Positions 17,534 to 27,364 are shown, counted from the first letter of the stretch. The stretch is 64,000 bases of DNA from Deltaproteobacteria bacterium (GCA_016178705.1 JACOST010000001.1:1-64000), one strand, 5' to 3'. A program made the numbers and translations. Notes: generated by a model from the letters alone, not told the origin.

Positions 17534-18568
17534 TCACCTGGGAAACAACCTTCCCTGCGCCGCGGCGCCCCCCACCGCTCTGCCGAAGTGCTCATGCGCG
17601 CGTGGTGTCGCCATGCGCCCCTTTGGTGTACGGCTCAGATAACCAACCTGGATCAAGAACGGTTCGTAGACGTCTTCGATCGTGTCGCGCTCCTCGCCCA
17701 CCGCGGCGGCTAACGTATCGAGTCCGACGGGCCCACCGCTGAATTTGTCGATGATGGTGAGCATAATCGCACGGTCCATTTTGTCGAAGCCTTCGCGGTC
17801 GACCTCTAACATTGCCAGCGCTTCGTCAGCGACCCGGCGTGAGATGACACCGTCGGCACGCACCTGCGCGTAATCCCGCACGCGGCGCAGCAGCCGGTTG
17901 GCAATGCGCGGCGTGCCGCGAGCGCGGCGCGCTATCTCGAGCGCACCGTCGGCTTCGATTCGAACCTGCAGGATGGCGGCCGATCGCTTCACGATCAGAA
18001 TCAATTCTTCCGGGGCATAAAAGTCCAGGCGGAAGGTGACACCGAAACGATCGCGCAGGGGCGAGGTCAGCAGACCGGCGCGCGTGGTCGCGCCGATCAA
18101 GGTGAAGCGCTTCAGATCGAGCTTGATCGAGCGTGCCGCCGGACCCTGCCCGATCATCAAATCGATCTGAAAGTCCTCCAGCGCTGGATAGAGAATCTCC
18201 TCGACGATCCGGCTCAACCGATGGATCTCGTCGATGAAGAGCACGTCGCCGGCGTCGAGATTGGTCAGGATCGCGGCGAGGTCACCCGGTCGCTCGATGA
18301 CGGGGCCGGACGTCGAACGGATGCTGACGTTCATTTCGCGCGCGATGATGTGCGCGAGCGAGGTCTTTCCCAAACCCGGCGGCCCACAGAGCAGCATGTG
18401 ATCGAGCGAATCGCCGCGCCCCTTGGCGGCGTCTATTGCGACGCACAGATTGGCCTTCACCTGCTCCTGCCCGACATAGTCGGCCAGCGTTGGCGGCCGC
18501 AAGCTCGTGTCGAGGGCAACGTCTTCCTCGCTAGTCGCCGGGGTGATGAGACGATCTGGGTCCGACAT
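17534..18568 (-). CDS. ruvB: Holliday junction branch-migration helicase RuvB
   Basis: 344 residues, normal for the family. [18 protein letters not shown] near the N-terminus, Walker [14 protein letters not shown], Walker B DEIHRL, sensor 1 [10 protein letters not shown] and the C-terminal winged helix ending [19 protein letters not shown] are all present. The hexameric AAA+ motor drives branch migration together with RuvA. Starts 3 nt after ruvA. Confidence 0.97.
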   Translation of the reverse strand: MSDPDRLITPATSEEDVALDTSLRPPTLADYVGQEQVKANLCVAIDAAKGRGDSLDHMLLCGPPGLGKTSLAHIIAREMNVSIRSTSGPVIERPGDLAAILTNLDAGDVLFIDEIHRLSRIVEEILYPALEDFQIDLMIGQGPAARSIKLDLKRFTLIGATTRAGLLTSPLRDRFGVTFRLDFYAPEELILIVKRSAAILQVRIEADGALEIARRARGTPRIANRLLRRVRDYAQVRADGVISRRVADEALAMLEVDREGFDKMDRAIMLTIIDKFSGGPVGLDTLAAAVGEERDTIEDVYEPFLIQVGYLSRTPKGRMATPRAHEHFGRAVGGAAAQGRLFPR

Positions 18569-18571
18569 CAG

Positions 18572-19165
18572 TTAGCCGCTCAATCGGCGCAGCGCGTCGC
18601 GAATCACGCCGCTGAGTTCCTCCACGCCGTCGGCGCGCGCCGCCTTCACCGCATGCTCCGCCTCCGGCCGACGGTAGCCCAAATTCACCAGCGCCGAAAC
18701 CGCCTCGGTGTTGACGCCGTCACTCCGACTGGCGCCCTGCCCATCGGCGTGCGCGGCCTGCAGGATCTTGACGCGATCGCGTAGCTCGACCACCAGGCGC
18801 TCGGCGGTCTTCTTGCCGATGCCGGGGATCGACACCAAGCGAACCAAGTCACTCGATTCGATCGCCGCTTGCAGCTCGCGAACCGGCATGCCCGACAAGA
18901 TATTGAGCGCCAAGCGCGGACCGATGCCGGACACACCGATAAGTAACCCGAAAAGCTGCCGTTCGTCCGCCTCGGCGAAGCCGAACAGCTCGAGCGCGTT
19001 CTCGCGCAGGTTGGTGTGAATCAAGAGCCGCACGCGTTCACCGGTATTGGGCAATTGATAGAGGCAGTTGAGTGAGACGAAGACTTGGTAGCCGACGCCC
19101 CCAACATCGACAACCAGGTGCTCGGGTGATTTGTGCGCGAGCGTGCCGCTGAGTTGGGCGATCAT
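18572..19165 (-). CDS. ruvA: Holliday junction DNA-binding protein RuvA
   Basis: 197 residues from ATG 19165, which overlaps the ruvC stop (ATGA). The longer open frame upstream is read through ruvC and is not used. The N-terminal OB fold begins MIAQLSGTLAHKSPEHLVVD; the helix-hairpin-helix region is LLIGVSGIGPRLALNILSG and LVSIPGIGKKTAERLVVELRD; the C-terminal domain contacts RuvB. RuvA tetramers hold the junction in the square-planar form. Confidence 0.96.
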   Translation of the reverse strand: MIAQLSGTLAHKSPEHLVVDVGGVGYQVFVSLNCLYQLPNTGERVRLLIHTNLRENALELFGFAEADERQLFGLLIGVSGIGPRLALNILSGMPVRELQAAIESSDLVRLVSIPGIGKKTAERLVVELRDRVKILQAAHADGQGASRSDGVNTEAVSALVNLGYRRPEAEHAVKAARADGVEELSGVIRDALRRLSG

Positions 19166-19734
19166 CGTTTCGCCCCCGGTTTCACTCCGGCGAGACTCAT
19201 CCACCGACCGCCCGAGCGGCGGCGGCGCGCGCGCACCAACTCGACCAAGTTCCCGTGTCCGATGCGTGCCGCCATCCGGCGCGCGTGGATGTGACACACA
19301 GCTGCGGCGAGCGCGTCGGCTTCATCAGTCACCACGTCACCTTCGATTGCGAGCAGGCGGCGCATCATCAGTTGTACCTGCTCCTTTGTGGCGCGACCGG
19401 TGCCGACCACAGCCAGCTTGATCTCGGCGGGACTGTACTCCGCGATCGTCAACCCCTCTCGCGCCGCGGCGACCAGCACCGCACCACGCGCCTCACCTAG
19501 CCGGAACGCGCTCTGCACGTTGGCCGCGACGAAACTCTTTTCCAAACTGAGTGCGGTCGGCGAGTAGTGCGCAAGGACTTCTTCGAGCCGCGCCACGATG
19601 GCGGCCAAGCGCGCCGGCAGAGCACCCCGCACGCGCACGACACCACTGGCGACGCGGATCACTCGCGTGCCGCGTTCCTCCACCACACCCCAGCCCGTCG
19701 TCACCGTGCCGGGATCAATCCCGAGCACTCGCAT
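19162..19734 (-). CDS. ruvC: Crossover junction endodeoxyribonuclease RuvC
   Basis: 190 residues from ATG 19734. MRVLGIDPGTVTTGWGVVE carries the first catalytic Asp of the RNase H-like fold; Glu in SLEKSFVAANVQSAFRLGEARG and the later DEADALAAAVCH motif complete the acidic site. RuvC resolves Holliday junctions in the RuvABC complex. It lies 49 nt downstream of yebC and overlaps ruvA. Confidence 0.96.
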   Translation of the reverse strand: MRVLGIDPGTVTTGWGVVEERGTRVIRVASGVVRVRGALPARLAAIVARLEEVLAHYSPTALSLEKSFVAANVQSAFRLGEARGAVLVAAAREGLTIAEYSPAEIKLAVVGTGRATKEQVQLMMRRLLAIEGDVVTDEADALAAAVCHIHARRMAARIGHGNLVELVRARRRRSGGRWMSLAGVKPGAKR

Positions 19735-19783
19735 ATCGTGTGAGATTACAACTCCCGCCGCGCCACTCCGCATCCACCCGCCG

Positions 19784-20536
19784 TCAGGCCGCGCTGAGTC
19801 GCTCCAATTCCTCCGGCGCAATCTCGAAATTCGCCGCAACTGACTGGATGTCGTCGTGGTCTTCCAGCTCTTCGATGAGCGCCATCGTGTGCTCCGCCGC
19901 TTTGCCGGTCACCGCCGTGCTGTTCTCCGGCTGCATGGTGATCTCGGCGGTAGCGGTTTCGATCTTGGCGTCGTCGAGGGCTTCCTTCACGGCATGGAAC
20001 GACTGCGGATCAGTAACGATCTCAAACTGATCCCCGGTGTCGCTCATGTCTTCCGCGCCAGCCGCAAGGACCAGTTCAAGGAGCGCGTCCTCGTTGGCTT
20101 TGTCCTTCTCGACAACGAGTACACCCTTCTTATGGAACATCCACGCCACGCAACCCGTGGCGCCGAAGTTGCCGCCGTGCTTCTCGAATACCCGCCGGAT
20201 CTCGGCAACGGTGCGATTGCGGTTGTCCGTTAGCGCTTGCGCCATCACCGCTACGCCGCCCGGGCCGTAGCCTTCGTAAGTGACCTCTTCGTAGTGGACG
20301 CCTTCCAACTCGCCGGTACCCTTCTTGATCGCGCGCTCGATATTGTCGTTCGGCATGCTCTGCGAGCGCGCCGTCAGCACAGCCGTCCGGAGGCGCGGGT
20401 TGGCATTGATGTCACCGCCACCCATACGTGCGGCCACGGAGATTTCCTTGATCAGCTTGGTGAACAGCTTACCCCGTTTGGCGTCCTTCGCCGCCTTCTT
20501 GTGCTTGATGGAACTCCACTTGGAATGGCCGGACAT
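19784..20536 (-). CDS. yebC: YebC/PmpR family protein
   Basis: 250 residues beginning [22 protein letters not shown], diagnostic of the family, with [17 protein letters not shown] and the acidic C-terminal domains. Members are described as transcriptional regulators and, more recently, as factors that relieve ribosome stalling. GGAGGCTTC precedes the ATG. First gene of the yebC-ruvC-ruvA-ruvB-DUF2905 operon, a widely conserved order. Confidence 0.96.
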   Translation of the reverse strand: MSGHSKWSSIKHKKAAKDAKRGKLFTKLIKEISVAARMGGGDINANPRLRTAVLTARSQSMPNDNIERAIKKGTGELEGVHYEEVTYEGYGPGGVAVMAQALTDNRNRTVAEIRRVFEKHGGNFGATGCVAWMFHKKGVLVVEKDKANEDALLELVLAAGAEDMSDTGDQFEIVTDPQSFHAVKEALDDAKIETATAEITMQPENSTAVTGKAAEHTMALIEELEDHDDIQSVAANFEIAPEELERLSAA

Positions 20537-20718
20537 GAAGCCTCCTCGGACGATCGGGAAACTGCCGGACAGCTAGCACAACGATTTTCACGAGTAAAAC
20601 GACGAAGCGAAAGCCATCGACGGGGCGTCGATGCCTCCACAATCGCGTGCCCAAACGTCAGAACAGATGGGTCGCAGTCGGAGTACTATCGCCAGCGGCC
20701 GTGTGATAAGAAACTATC

Positions 20719-21843
20719 GTGTCCCCGCTGATCCGCACTCTGGTCCGACTAGCGCCGCGCCCACTCAGGGCAGCGCTGGAGAAGAACCCCAACCTCACCA
20801 CGCGGCGGCTGGTCAACGCGGTGCTCAACAAGGTGGAGATGCGTCTCGGGCGGACTCATTTGATCTCCCGCCCCTACAAACTCTGCATCGACGTCAGCAA
20901 CAAGTGCAACCTTGCGTGCCCATTTTGTCCCACCGGACGCCACGAGCACGGACGCGCCAAGGGTAACGTCTCATTTTCGGTCTTCAGCTCGATCGTAGAT
21001 GAACTCGCGCCGTACGCGTTCTCATTAGATCTGTTCGACTGGGGGGAACCGTTCTTCAACCCGGAGCTGCCCCGGCTGATTGCCTACGCTCACCGCAAGG
21101 ATCTGATCACCACCATATCCAGCAACCTCAGCTTTCGCCTGAGTGACGACACGATCCGGGCCGTCATCGCATCCGGACTCTCGTATCTCACCGCGTCGGT
21201 TGATGGGGCCGATCAGGGTTCGTACGAGATCTATCGCCGCGGCGGCAAGTTCGAACTCGTGATCGAGAACCTGCGAAGCTTCGTCCGACTCAAGCGGGAA
21301 TTTGGGAGTGTCACCCCGCGCATTACTTGGCAGTATCTGGTCTTCGCACCCAACGAGAATCGAGTGGAGGACGCGCGCCAGCTCGCGAAGGAGCTTCAGC
21401 TTGATGCCTTCAGGCCGCTAGCTGGAACCTACGACGATCCCAGCTGGCAGCCGAGCGGGGACTATTCGTTTGACTACTTGCACGTACATGAAAATCGCTG
21501 CGTGTGGCTGTGGAACTCCGCCGTCTTTCACTGGGACGGCGGCTGGGCATCGTGTTGTATGGGCTTTTACAAACACGACGATTTTGCCGAGTGGACGCCC
21601 GGGGCTTTTGGCCGACTCTGGAACAATGAGAAATTCGTCGCAGCTCGCCGCATCTGGACCGAGAAGGACTCACCTCTTCCCGATGGGCACTATTGCACGG
21701 ACTGCGACAAGGTTCGCTTCTATCGCGGATTGCCGCAAAACTCGGCGACGAAACCTCACCCCGACGCCAGTCGAGTCGCATCCACGGCGAGCATAGTCTC
21801 GGAGGAGTCACCGCAGCTCGTTCGACGCATGCCGGCTGCGTAA
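20719..21843 (+). CDS. Radical SAM/SPASM domain protein
   Basis: 374 residues from GTG 20719. CxxxCxxC cluster Cys63, Cys67 and Cys70 (NKCNLACPFC), then DWGEPFFNP (the GGEP-equivalent strand 2 motif). The C-terminal SPASM region carries further cysteines (ENRCVWLW, ASCCMGFY, HYCTDCDK) for an auxiliary Fe-S cluster. The family includes peptide maturases, sulfatase-activating enzymes and tailoring enzymes. No partner gene is adjacent: the flanking genes are yebC (divergent) and two small Cys-rich proteins (convergent). The N-terminal 50 residues (Arg-rich, amphipathic) are outside the core. Substrate unknown. Confidence 0.87.
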   Translation: MSPLIRTLVRLAPRPLRAALEKNPNLTTRRLVNAVLNKVEMRLGRTHLISRPYKLCIDVSNKCNLACPFCPTGRHEHGRAKGNVSFSVFSSIVDELAPYAFSLDLFDWGEPFFNPELPRLIAYAHRKDLITTISSNLSFRLSDDTIRAVIASGLSYLTASVDGADQGSYEIYRRGGKFELVIENLRSFVRLKREFGSVTPRITWQYLVFAPNENRVEDARQLAKELQLDAFRPLAGTYDDPSWQPSGDYSFDYLHVHENRCVWLWNSAVFHWDGGWASCCMGFYKHDDFAEWTPGAFGRLWNNEKFVAARRIWTEKDSPLPDGHYCTDCDKVRFYRGLPQNSATKPHPDASRVASTASIVSEESPQLVRRMPAA

Positions 21844-21858
21844 ATCGCCGGCTCGACG

Positions 21859-22209
21859 TTACGCCGCCCGGCCCTTCGGCTTTGTTGTCTTCGAGCAGGC
21901 GCCGCAGAGGTTGGCGACGTTGTTGGGATCTTCCACCAAGCCATCATCCATGTTGTGGCAGACCTTCTTGCACTCGCCGCAGATGAAGTAGACGCCTTCG
22001 ATCGTCTTGTTGATCCGCTCGCGGTTGAGGATGCGGCCCTTCAACTTCTCGACGCGGATGCCGAGCAGCGTTTCGTACTGGCGCTTGATCTTGCGGCGGC
22101 CGGCTTCGTCCTTGGGGAGTTCACCGTCTTCGCTGCCCTCGTCGCGTTCGTCGGCGTCGAAGATGCTGTGCCCCTTCTTGGCCTTGTCTTTTTTCGGGGT
22201 CCGGCCCAT
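21859..22209 (-). CDS. Small Cys-rich basic/acidic protein (putative zinc-binding)
   Basis: 116 residues from ATG 22209. Lys-rich N-terminus (MGRTPKKDKAKKG), an acidic segment, a helical KRQYETLLGIRVEKLKGRIL stretch and a C-terminal zinc-ribbon-like arrangement with CGECKKVC and LCGAC. I do not recognise the family. It lies 13 nt after the other small zinc-ribbon gene, so the two form an operon. A nucleic-acid or protein adaptor role would fit the composition, but that is a guess. Confidence 0.75.
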   Translation of the reverse strand: MGRTPKKDKAKKGHSIFDADERDEGSEDGELPKDEAGRRKIKRQYETLLGIRVEKLKGRILNRERINKTIEGVYFICGECKKVCHNMDDGLVEDPNNVANLCGACSKTTKPKGRAA

Positions 22210-22222
22210 ACGCCCCTCCGTA

Positions 22223-22396
22223 CTAGCGGGTTCGCTCGCTGAAGCCGCAATCTTTCTCGCACACCCAAAAGAACCCCTTGCGGCCAAAGCCGGTAAAGTA
22301 CGTCACCTTGCTATCGGAACCGCACTGCGGACATTGACGGGTGCGCTGAATCTGTTCTGCGGACTTTTGAGCGGTCTTCGCCTTCTTCTCTGCCAT
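22223..22396 (-). CDS. Small zinc-ribbon protein
   Basis: 57 residues from ATG 22396. Basic N-terminus (MAEKKAKTAQKSAEQIQRT) followed by CPQCG and CEKDCGF, a four-cysteine zinc-ribbon pattern with the aromatic TYFTGFGRKGFFWV between. Too short for an enzyme. First gene of a two-gene operon with the Cys-rich protein at 21859-22209. Family not recognised. Confidence 0.75.
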   Translation of the reverse strand: MAEKKAKTAQKSAEQIQRTRQCPQCGSDSKVTYFTGFGRKGFFWVCEKDCGFSERTR

Positions 22397-22643
22397 CGGT
22401 TGGCCCTTCCTATTCGCGTCGTGCTCGGTGATGCGTGCTGCGGAAACGTGTGGCGCCACCACCCGATGACCACCGGCCGCGCGTCTTGTCCACCAGACCG
22501 GCTTGCTGCATCGCTGAGGCTGGCCTGTATAACGGAGGGGCCTGACTCAGTCAACGTAGCCTGGCGGACACGTAGCCTGGCGTGCGCCTCCGCGGTCCGT
22601 GGGCTATACTTCGGACGCGATCAGACCTTCGGAGGAGACAGGC

Positions 22644-22958
22644 ATGCCACGCGGGCTCGCGACCTTGGGCGGCGTAGCGATCGGTGCGGTGCTGGGTGCC
22701 GCAACTGGATATTGGCTGTGGGGTCGCGATGCCGCGCGCCTGCCGCAGCTCGACCTGCGCCTCCAAACGCTCCAATCCGAGATGGCGGAACTGCGTCAAG
22801 CCAAGCTGACCCTTGAGCAACGCGTCGGACAGATCACCAAAGAGCAGGAACGTCTGGCGCAAGAGAACGACCTGCTGCGCACTCAGCGTACGAGCGAGCA
22901 GTTGCTGAGCGAGTCAACGCGCGACCGCGACAACCCGCCGCCGTTGCCACCCAAATAG
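22644..22958 (+). CDS. Membrane-anchored coiled-coil protein
   Basis: 104 residues from ATG 22644, preceded by GGAGGAGACAGGC. One N-terminal hydrophobic helix with small-residue motifs (LATLGGVAIGAVLGAATGYWLWG), then a continuous heptad-like coiled coil rich in Leu, Gln and Glu (about residues 35-85), ending in a Pro-rich tail (NPPPLPPK). Likely anchored in the inner membrane with the coil in the periplasm or cytoplasm. Function unknown. Convergent with the dockerin/Thr-Pro giant. Confidence 0.8.
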   Translation: MPRGLATLGGVAIGAVLGAATGYWLWGRDAARLPQLDLRLQTLQSEMAELRQAKLTLEQRVGQITKEQERLAQENDLLRTQRTSEQLLSESTRDRDNPPPLPPK

Positions 22959-22981
22959 GCGGGCACCGCCGATTCGGGGTC

Positions 22982-25900
22982 TCATGGTGAGCCAGCGGAC
23001 AGTACCCGCAGGATCATCTGTCCCTGTAAGCTCAAATTGTCGCCGCTGTCACGCAGCTTGACGGTGACAACCGTATCGCCGACCGGGAAGCTGAAGGGCC
23101 GCTCGACGGCTCCGCAAAACTGCAGAGTTGAGTTGCTCGCCACGAATCGGAAATCGCCGGTGCGGATGACCGTACACGCCTCGTCCGTGCTGCGGCCGAC
23201 TGGCTGGCCGCCACCGTTGAGAAAGCGGCAGCCGAGGTCGTTCATTGCGTCCGAGATGGGTTGCGTGAAAGCAAAGTTGGGCGGCTCGGTGGAGGGCACG
23301 CCACCGAGATCGGGCGACATGTTGTCACATACGGCCGTACTGCCGTTTCCCAGTGGTCGCGAGACGATGACCTGCAGGTCCGGTCGCACTGTCGGGTCCG
23401 ACGCGTCGGTGGCAAAGGCACTCTTCCCGAGTGCGTGGTGGCTACCGCCCGGGCGCCCCTCGACCACCATCGTGAAATTGAACCCGAGCGGCCGCACGTA
23501 GATCGGTACACCCCCTGCTGTCGTGGCGCTCGGCGTCGGCACGGTGCCGTCCGAATTCGCGGCGCCGAAGAACGTGATGAACGGTCCTGGATAGATCGTT
23601 GGCGTCGGCGTACGCGTAATGGTCGGCGTGCGCGTGATCGTCGGCGTCTCGGTGATCGTCGGGGTCTGCGTCGGCGTGCGCGTGTTCGTCGGCGTCCGCG
23701 TTGGCGTCAATGTGAACGTGACCGTCGGAGTGAGCGACGGCGTGAGGGTACGCGTAAACGTCGGCGTCAACGTCGCGGTTGGCGTCAGAGTTATACTCGG
23801 CGTGTTTGACGGCGTGCGGGTCGGGGTCACCGTGGAGGTCAGCGTCGGCGTCAGAGTCGATGTCGGCGTCCGCGTCGCGGAAGCTGTGAAGGTTATCGTT
23901 CCGGTGGCACTCGTGGTGCGGGTGGGCGTTTCTGTCGGAGTCGGCGTCGAGGTGGGTGACGGCGCGTTGGTGCGGGTGAATGTCGGGACGCGCGTCACAG
24001 TCCCCGTGGCTGTCAGCGTGGCCGTGCGGGTCAACGTGCGCGTGAATGTCGGCGTAGTCGTGGGCGTCGCGCTGCTTGTGGGCGACTCGGTCGGCGTGAA
24101 GGTTGGCGGCCGGCTCCCCGTAATCGTGACCGACGCCGTACCGGTCGTAGTGGCGGTGCGCGTGCGAGTGAGCGTGGCGCTCGGCGAGGGGCTGCGACTG
24201 TTTGTTGAGGTTCCGGTTGGAATCGGCGTCATGGTACCGGTCGTGGTCGGTACCGCTGTCAGACTTTGTGTCGATGAGGCACTGCGGCTCGCGGTCGTGG
24301 TCGGGGTCACGGTTGGCGTGGCAGTGATTGATCCAGTTGGCGTGAAGCTGCGGGTGATCGGCGGCGTCCCAGTTACACTAGGTGATGCGGTGATCGTACG
24401 AGTGTGGGTAGCTGTGGGGGTTGGCGTCATGCTCAGCGTCGGCGTCGCGGTGGGCGTGTAGGTTAGAATGCGGGAGCCGGTCGCCGTCACGGTAACGGTA
24501 CCGGTACGCGACGGCGTACGTGTCCGACTCGGCGTCGCGCTAAGGGTGGCGGTGCTGGTCGCGGTATCGGACGGGCTGGGCGAGGGCGGCGGCGTGGGAG
24601 CAATCGTCGGGGTGTCCGACGGCGTTCGCGTCGGCTGAGGCGAGCCGGTGCTGGTTGTCGTGGTCGTCGGTGTGATCGAGGTCGTCGGTGTCCGTGTCGC
24701 CGTCGGCGTACGCGTTCGCGTGAATGTTGGGCGCCGTGTGCGCGTTGGCCGGCGGGTGCGGGACATCGTCGCTGTTGCGGAGTTGGTTGCCGTAAGCGAG
24801 CTGGTGGCGCTTGGCGAAGGGGTGGCTGAGGCCGTCGCCGAAGTGCTGCGCGTCGCACTGTTGGTTGCGGTACCGCGCGGTGTGGCGGTCGATGTCGTAG
24901 TCGGTGATGGACTAGTGGTTCCGGTCACGGTTGGGGTCGCGGACGGCGTATCAGTGGGAATGGTGGATGATCCGGTCATCGTTGGCGACGGCGTCGCGGA
25001 GTTGGTCGCTGTCGAGGTAATCGTCGCACTCGCCGTGGGTGTAGGCGAAGGTACAGCACTGCCGGTCAACGTTGGAGATGGCGTCACGGTGGCCGTCCCG
25101 GTAGGCGACGGAGAGTGGGTCACCGTCACCGTAACGGTCCCTGTCAGCGTAACCGTCGGTCGCTGCGTCGGTGTCGCCGTCGACGTTGGTGTTCGAGTGG
25201 GCTTCGGTCGGGTCGGCGTCGCGGTCGGCGGTAGTGTGGCCCCGATGTGCACGATGATCTGCTCGACCGGGCCGACACTGCCACTCACGCTGCGCACGCG
25301 GGCTGTGATCACGGTGTCACCCTCCGCGAACTGCAACTCGGTGGCTATCGGCGCGCAGAACTGTGCCCGGGTACTGGCGCTTGTGAACGCCGGATTTCCG
25401 AACGCGTTGAGCGTGCACGCGGCCGCGGGATTTCCGACGACCTCGAAACGACACGCCAAGTCGTTGAGGGCATCGGCGACGAGTTGGCCGCCGCTGAAAT
25501 CCGGCGGGTCGATGGCGGGCACTCCGTTTTCGCACACTGTGCGGCTACCATCGCCAGCCGCGCGCGAGAGCAACAACTGCAGATCGGGCCGTGCCGCAGG
25601 ATCGTTGGGGCGTGCGTTGAACAGTTGAGTACCAACCGCAGCGCCATCGCTTCCAGGTGCCGCCTCGACCACCAAGCGGAAGCCAACGCCTGTGAACCGT
25701 TGATACACCGCTGTACCCTCCACCACCGTTGCCGGCGAAAGTATCGTCCCGTCGGCGGCGGCGATGCCGAAAAAGGTAAGCATCGGCCCCGGAGCCGGAG
25801 TGGGAACGACGGTCGGCGTGCCGGAGGGTGCCAGAAGAAGCAGCGCCGTGGTATCGGCGGCGTTGACGAAGCCATCCTGATTAACGTCGGCTCCCGCACA

Positions 25901-26167
25901 GCTCGCGACCAATCCGCCGCCGACATCGCCCACGGCTTCGCCATCGCCGTCGTCAATTTCGGACTCGAGTTGCCAAAGGTCGGTCGCGGTAACCACCCCG
26001 TCACAATTCACATCGCCTGGAGCGGAGGGGGGCCCTGCGGAGGCCCCCCCGACTATCACCATCGCCACAGCCACGACGTTTATCCACGCGCGCCGCCACA
26101 GCGGATATTCGGTTCGCCTCCACACAAAAAGACGAGTCACTATGCCCAGCACTTCCGCCGGGGTCAA
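22982..26167 (-). CDS. Secreted dockerin-like protein with Thr-Pro linker and two copies of one domain
   Basis: 1061 residues as drawn; the true start may be an internal GTG just before the Arg-rich signal peptide ([21 protein letters not shown]). Immediately after it are two Ca-binding dockerin-type repeats ([17 protein letters not shown] and [19 protein letters not shown]). A domain at about 130-310 ([42 protein letters not shown]) is repeated at the C-terminus ([42 protein letters not shown]). Between them lie about 540 residues of Thr/Pro/Ser-rich linker. Presumably exported and surface-bound. Function unknown, but the build parallels the giant protein at the left edge. Confidence 0.87.
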   Translation of the reverse strand: MTPAEVLGIVTRLFVWRRTEYPLWRRAWINVVAVAMVIVGGASAGPPSAPGDVNCDGVVTATDLWQLESEIDDGDGEAVGDVGGGLVASCAGADVNQDGFVNAADTTALLLLAPSGTPTVVPTPAPGPMLTFFGIAAADGTILSPATVVEGTAVYQRFTGVGFRLVVEAAPGSDGAAVGTQLFNARPNDPAARPDLQLLLSRAAGDGSRTVCENGVPAIDPPDFSGGQLVADALNDLACRFEVVGNPAAACTLNAFGNPAFTSASTRAQFCAPIATELQFAEGDTVITARVRSVSGSVGPVEQIIVHIGATLPPTATPTRPKPTRTPTSTATPTQRPTVTLTGTVTVTVTHSPSPTGTATVTPSPTLTGSAVPSPTPTASATITSTATNSATPSPTMTGSSTIPTDTPSATPTVTGTTSPSPTTTSTATPRGTATNSATRSTSATASATPSPSATSSLTATNSATATMSRTRRPTRTRRPTFTRTRTPTATRTPTTSITPTTTTTSTGSPQPTRTPSDTPTIAPTPPPSPSPSDTATSTATLSATPSRTRTPSRTGTVTVTATGSRILTYTPTATPTLSMTPTPTATHTRTITASPSVTGTPPITRSFTPTGSITATPTVTPTTTASRSASSTQSLTAVPTTTGTMTPIPTGTSTNSRSPSPSATLTRTRTATTTGTASVTITGSRPPTFTPTESPTSSATPTTTPTFTRTLTRTATLTATGTVTRVPTFTRTNAPSPTSTPTPTETPTRTTSATGTITFTASATRTPTSTLTPTLTSTVTPTRTPSNTPSITLTPTATLTPTFTRTLTPSLTPTVTFTLTPTRTPTNTRTPTQTPTITETPTITRTPTITRTPTPTIYPGPFITFFGAANSDGTVPTPSATTAGGVPIYVRPLGFNFTMVVEGRPGGSHHALGKSAFATDASDPTVRPDLQVIVSRPLGNGSTAVCDNMSPDLGGVPSTEPPNFAFTQPISDAMNDLGCRFLNGGGQPVGRSTDEACTVIRTGDFRFVASNSTLQFCGAVERPFSFPVGDTVVTVKLRDSGDNLSLQGQMILRVLSAGSP
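23602..25235. repeat. Degenerate Thr-Pro-encoding repeat tract
   Basis: About 1.6 kb of GTCGGCGT-like degenerate units encoding Thr/Pro/Ser/Ala on the minus strand. It is more diverged than the tract at 1840-4620, with more Ser, Arg and Ile codons, suggesting an older array. Plus-strand Val-rich ORFs here are antisense artefacts. Confidence 0.8.
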
Positions 26168-26200
26168 TATCCGCCGAGACCAGCTCGGCCGTCTTTGCTC

Positions 26201-26229
26201 TTGTCAGCATCGAGCGCCTCGGGCTAAAA
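26201..26229 (+). promoter_or_regulatory. Possible sigma-70 promoter for the phasin-like gene
   Basis: TTGTCA (26201-26206), 17-nt spacer, CTAAAA (26224-26229). The -35 is good and the -10 weak. The site is about 50 nt before the ATG at 26278. Confidence 0.3.
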
Positions 26230-26277
26230 GACCATCAGATAAAGGCGTCGATCAACACGATTACAAAGGAGGCACTG

Positions 26278-26742
26278 ATGGCGAGAGCAAAACGACCCAC
26301 CACCAAGCCAGCCCGCGAACCCCTGGCCCGGCTACGCGACAACATGAAGCGCTTGCAACGCGACGCCGAGACGCTTCTGACCCGCACGCGCAAGCAGGCC
26401 TCAAGTCTGATCTCACGCGACCAGAAGCGGGCGCTCAATCGCCTGCTCGATCAAGCGAAGCGCTTGGGTGGCGATTTCGAGAAGCGTGCGCAACGCGTGC
26501 AGAAGGATGTTGAACAGCGCAGCGAGAAGTTACTTGCGAGCCTCGAAGCGCAGATAACGCAGCGCCTCGAACCGGTCGTGCGCCGCCTCGACCTTCCAAC
26601 CCGTAAAGAAGTGCAGGGTCTTAACAAGCGCATCGGTCAGCTTGAGCGGCGTCTGCAAGCGGGATCAGCCGGCACGCGCACGACAGAATCCAGCGTAGAA
26701 TCGGCCTCGCCTGCGGCCGATCCGTTTCCCGAGATTGAGTGA
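26278..26742 (+). CDS. Phasin-like coiled-coil protein
   Basis: 154 residues with AAAGGAGGCACTG before the ATG, an excellent ribosome-binding site. Almost entirely amphipathic helix rich in Arg, Lys, Gln, Glu and Leu (LARLRDNMKRLQRDAETLLTR...). There is a conserved-looking LDLPTRKEVQGLNKRIGQLERRL segment, which matches the C-terminal pattern of PhaI/PhaF-type polyhydroxyalkanoate granule-associated proteins. A disordered Ser/Thr/Pro tail ends in FPEIE. Likely coats PHA granules in the cytoplasm; no PHA synthase gene is in the window. Confidence 0.75.
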   Translation: MARAKRPTTKPAREPLARLRDNMKRLQRDAETLLTRTRKQASSLISRDQKRALNRLLDQAKRLGGDFEKRAQRVQKDVEQRSEKLLASLEAQITQRLEPVVRRLDLPTRKEVQGLNKRIGQLERRLQAGSAGTRTTESSVESASPAADPFPEIE

Positions 26743-26769
26743 GCAGCGCGACCTCGCCGCGCGTTTGCG

Positions 26770-27240
26770 TTATTCGGTCAGCGCACCTGGAAGCCGCGCC
26801 CCGGCGCCCGCCGCCTGCGCAATCATCACCGGCGGCGCATGCCGGTTGCTCAGCAAATCGATCCGCACACGCGCAATGCCACGTCGCACGATCCCGAGCG
26901 AGCGTGCTGCGGCATATGAGAGATCGATCCCCCGACCTCTCATGAACGGTCCCCGGTCAACAATGGTGACTACGACCGAACGTCCCTTGGCCAAGTCCGT
27001 CACGCACACGCGACTGCCCAAGGGTAAACTCGGGTGCGCTCCAACAAGCTGTTCCGGATCGAAGAGGACCCCGCTCGCCGTCGGGCGGTTCTTGAAAGCG
27101 CGACCATACCATGAGGCGTTGGTCACCATAGGTTTCGGCTGTGTGGGACTTGCGTGCGCCGATACGCTAGCACCCACGCAGCCAACCAAAACCGCCACGG
27201 CGATCAGTCCTCGGTAACCTCGATTGAACGAATGATTCAC
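26770..27240 (-). CDS. rlpA: RlpA-like septal-ring/double-psi beta-barrel protein
   Basis: 156 residues. A signal peptide (GLIAVAVLVGCVGASVSAHA) precedes the RlpA double-psi beta-barrel: NASWYGRAFKNRPTASG, PLGSRVCVTDLAKGRSVVV, TIVDRGPFMRGRGIDLSYAAA. The conserved Asp and His equivalents of lytic transglycosylase RlpA are plausible. No SPOR domain is present, unlike E. coli RlpA, so septal targeting may be lost or provided otherwise. A c-di-AMP riboswitch and terminator lie in its leader (27309-27490), predicting transcription control by cyclic di-AMP. Confidence 0.9.
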   Translation of the reverse strand: MNHSFNRGYRGLIAVAVLVGCVGASVSAHASPTQPKPMVTNASWYGRAFKNRPTASGVLFDPEQLVGAHPSLPLGSRVCVTDLAKGRSVVVTIVDRGPFMRGRGIDLSYAAARSLGIVRRGIARVRIDLLSNRHAPPVMIAQAAGAGARLPGALTE

Positions 27241-27308
27241 GATCCACTCCCCTTCTGCGACATCAACGGGAGAGAGGAACCGCCCAACACATCCGCGCCA
27301 CTACAGCC

Positions 27309-27342
27309 AAAAAAAGAAAAACCAGAGGATCATACCCCTGGT
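27309..27342 (-). terminator. Intrinsic terminator in the rlpA leader (attenuator)
   Basis: The minus strand reads ACCAGGGG-TATGAT-CCTCTGGT (8-bp stem with one G-U pair), then TTTTTCTTTTTTT. It lies between the riboswitch and the rlpA ATG, 69 nt upstream of the start. A competing hairpin, CTGGT-GCG-ACCAG (338-350 end of the region, plus-strand 27338-27350), uses the 5' strand of the terminator and could serve as antiterminator. Confidence 0.85.
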
Positions 27343-27364
27343 CGCACCAGTTTGGCTCCTCTCC

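Noticed and set aside
22599-22643. Upstream extension of the coiled-coil protein
   Set aside because: GGAGGAG sits at the right distance from the ATG at 22644.
23619-25628. Plus-strand Val-rich frames opposite the dockerin protein
   Set aside because: Antisense shadows of the second Thr-Pro linker.
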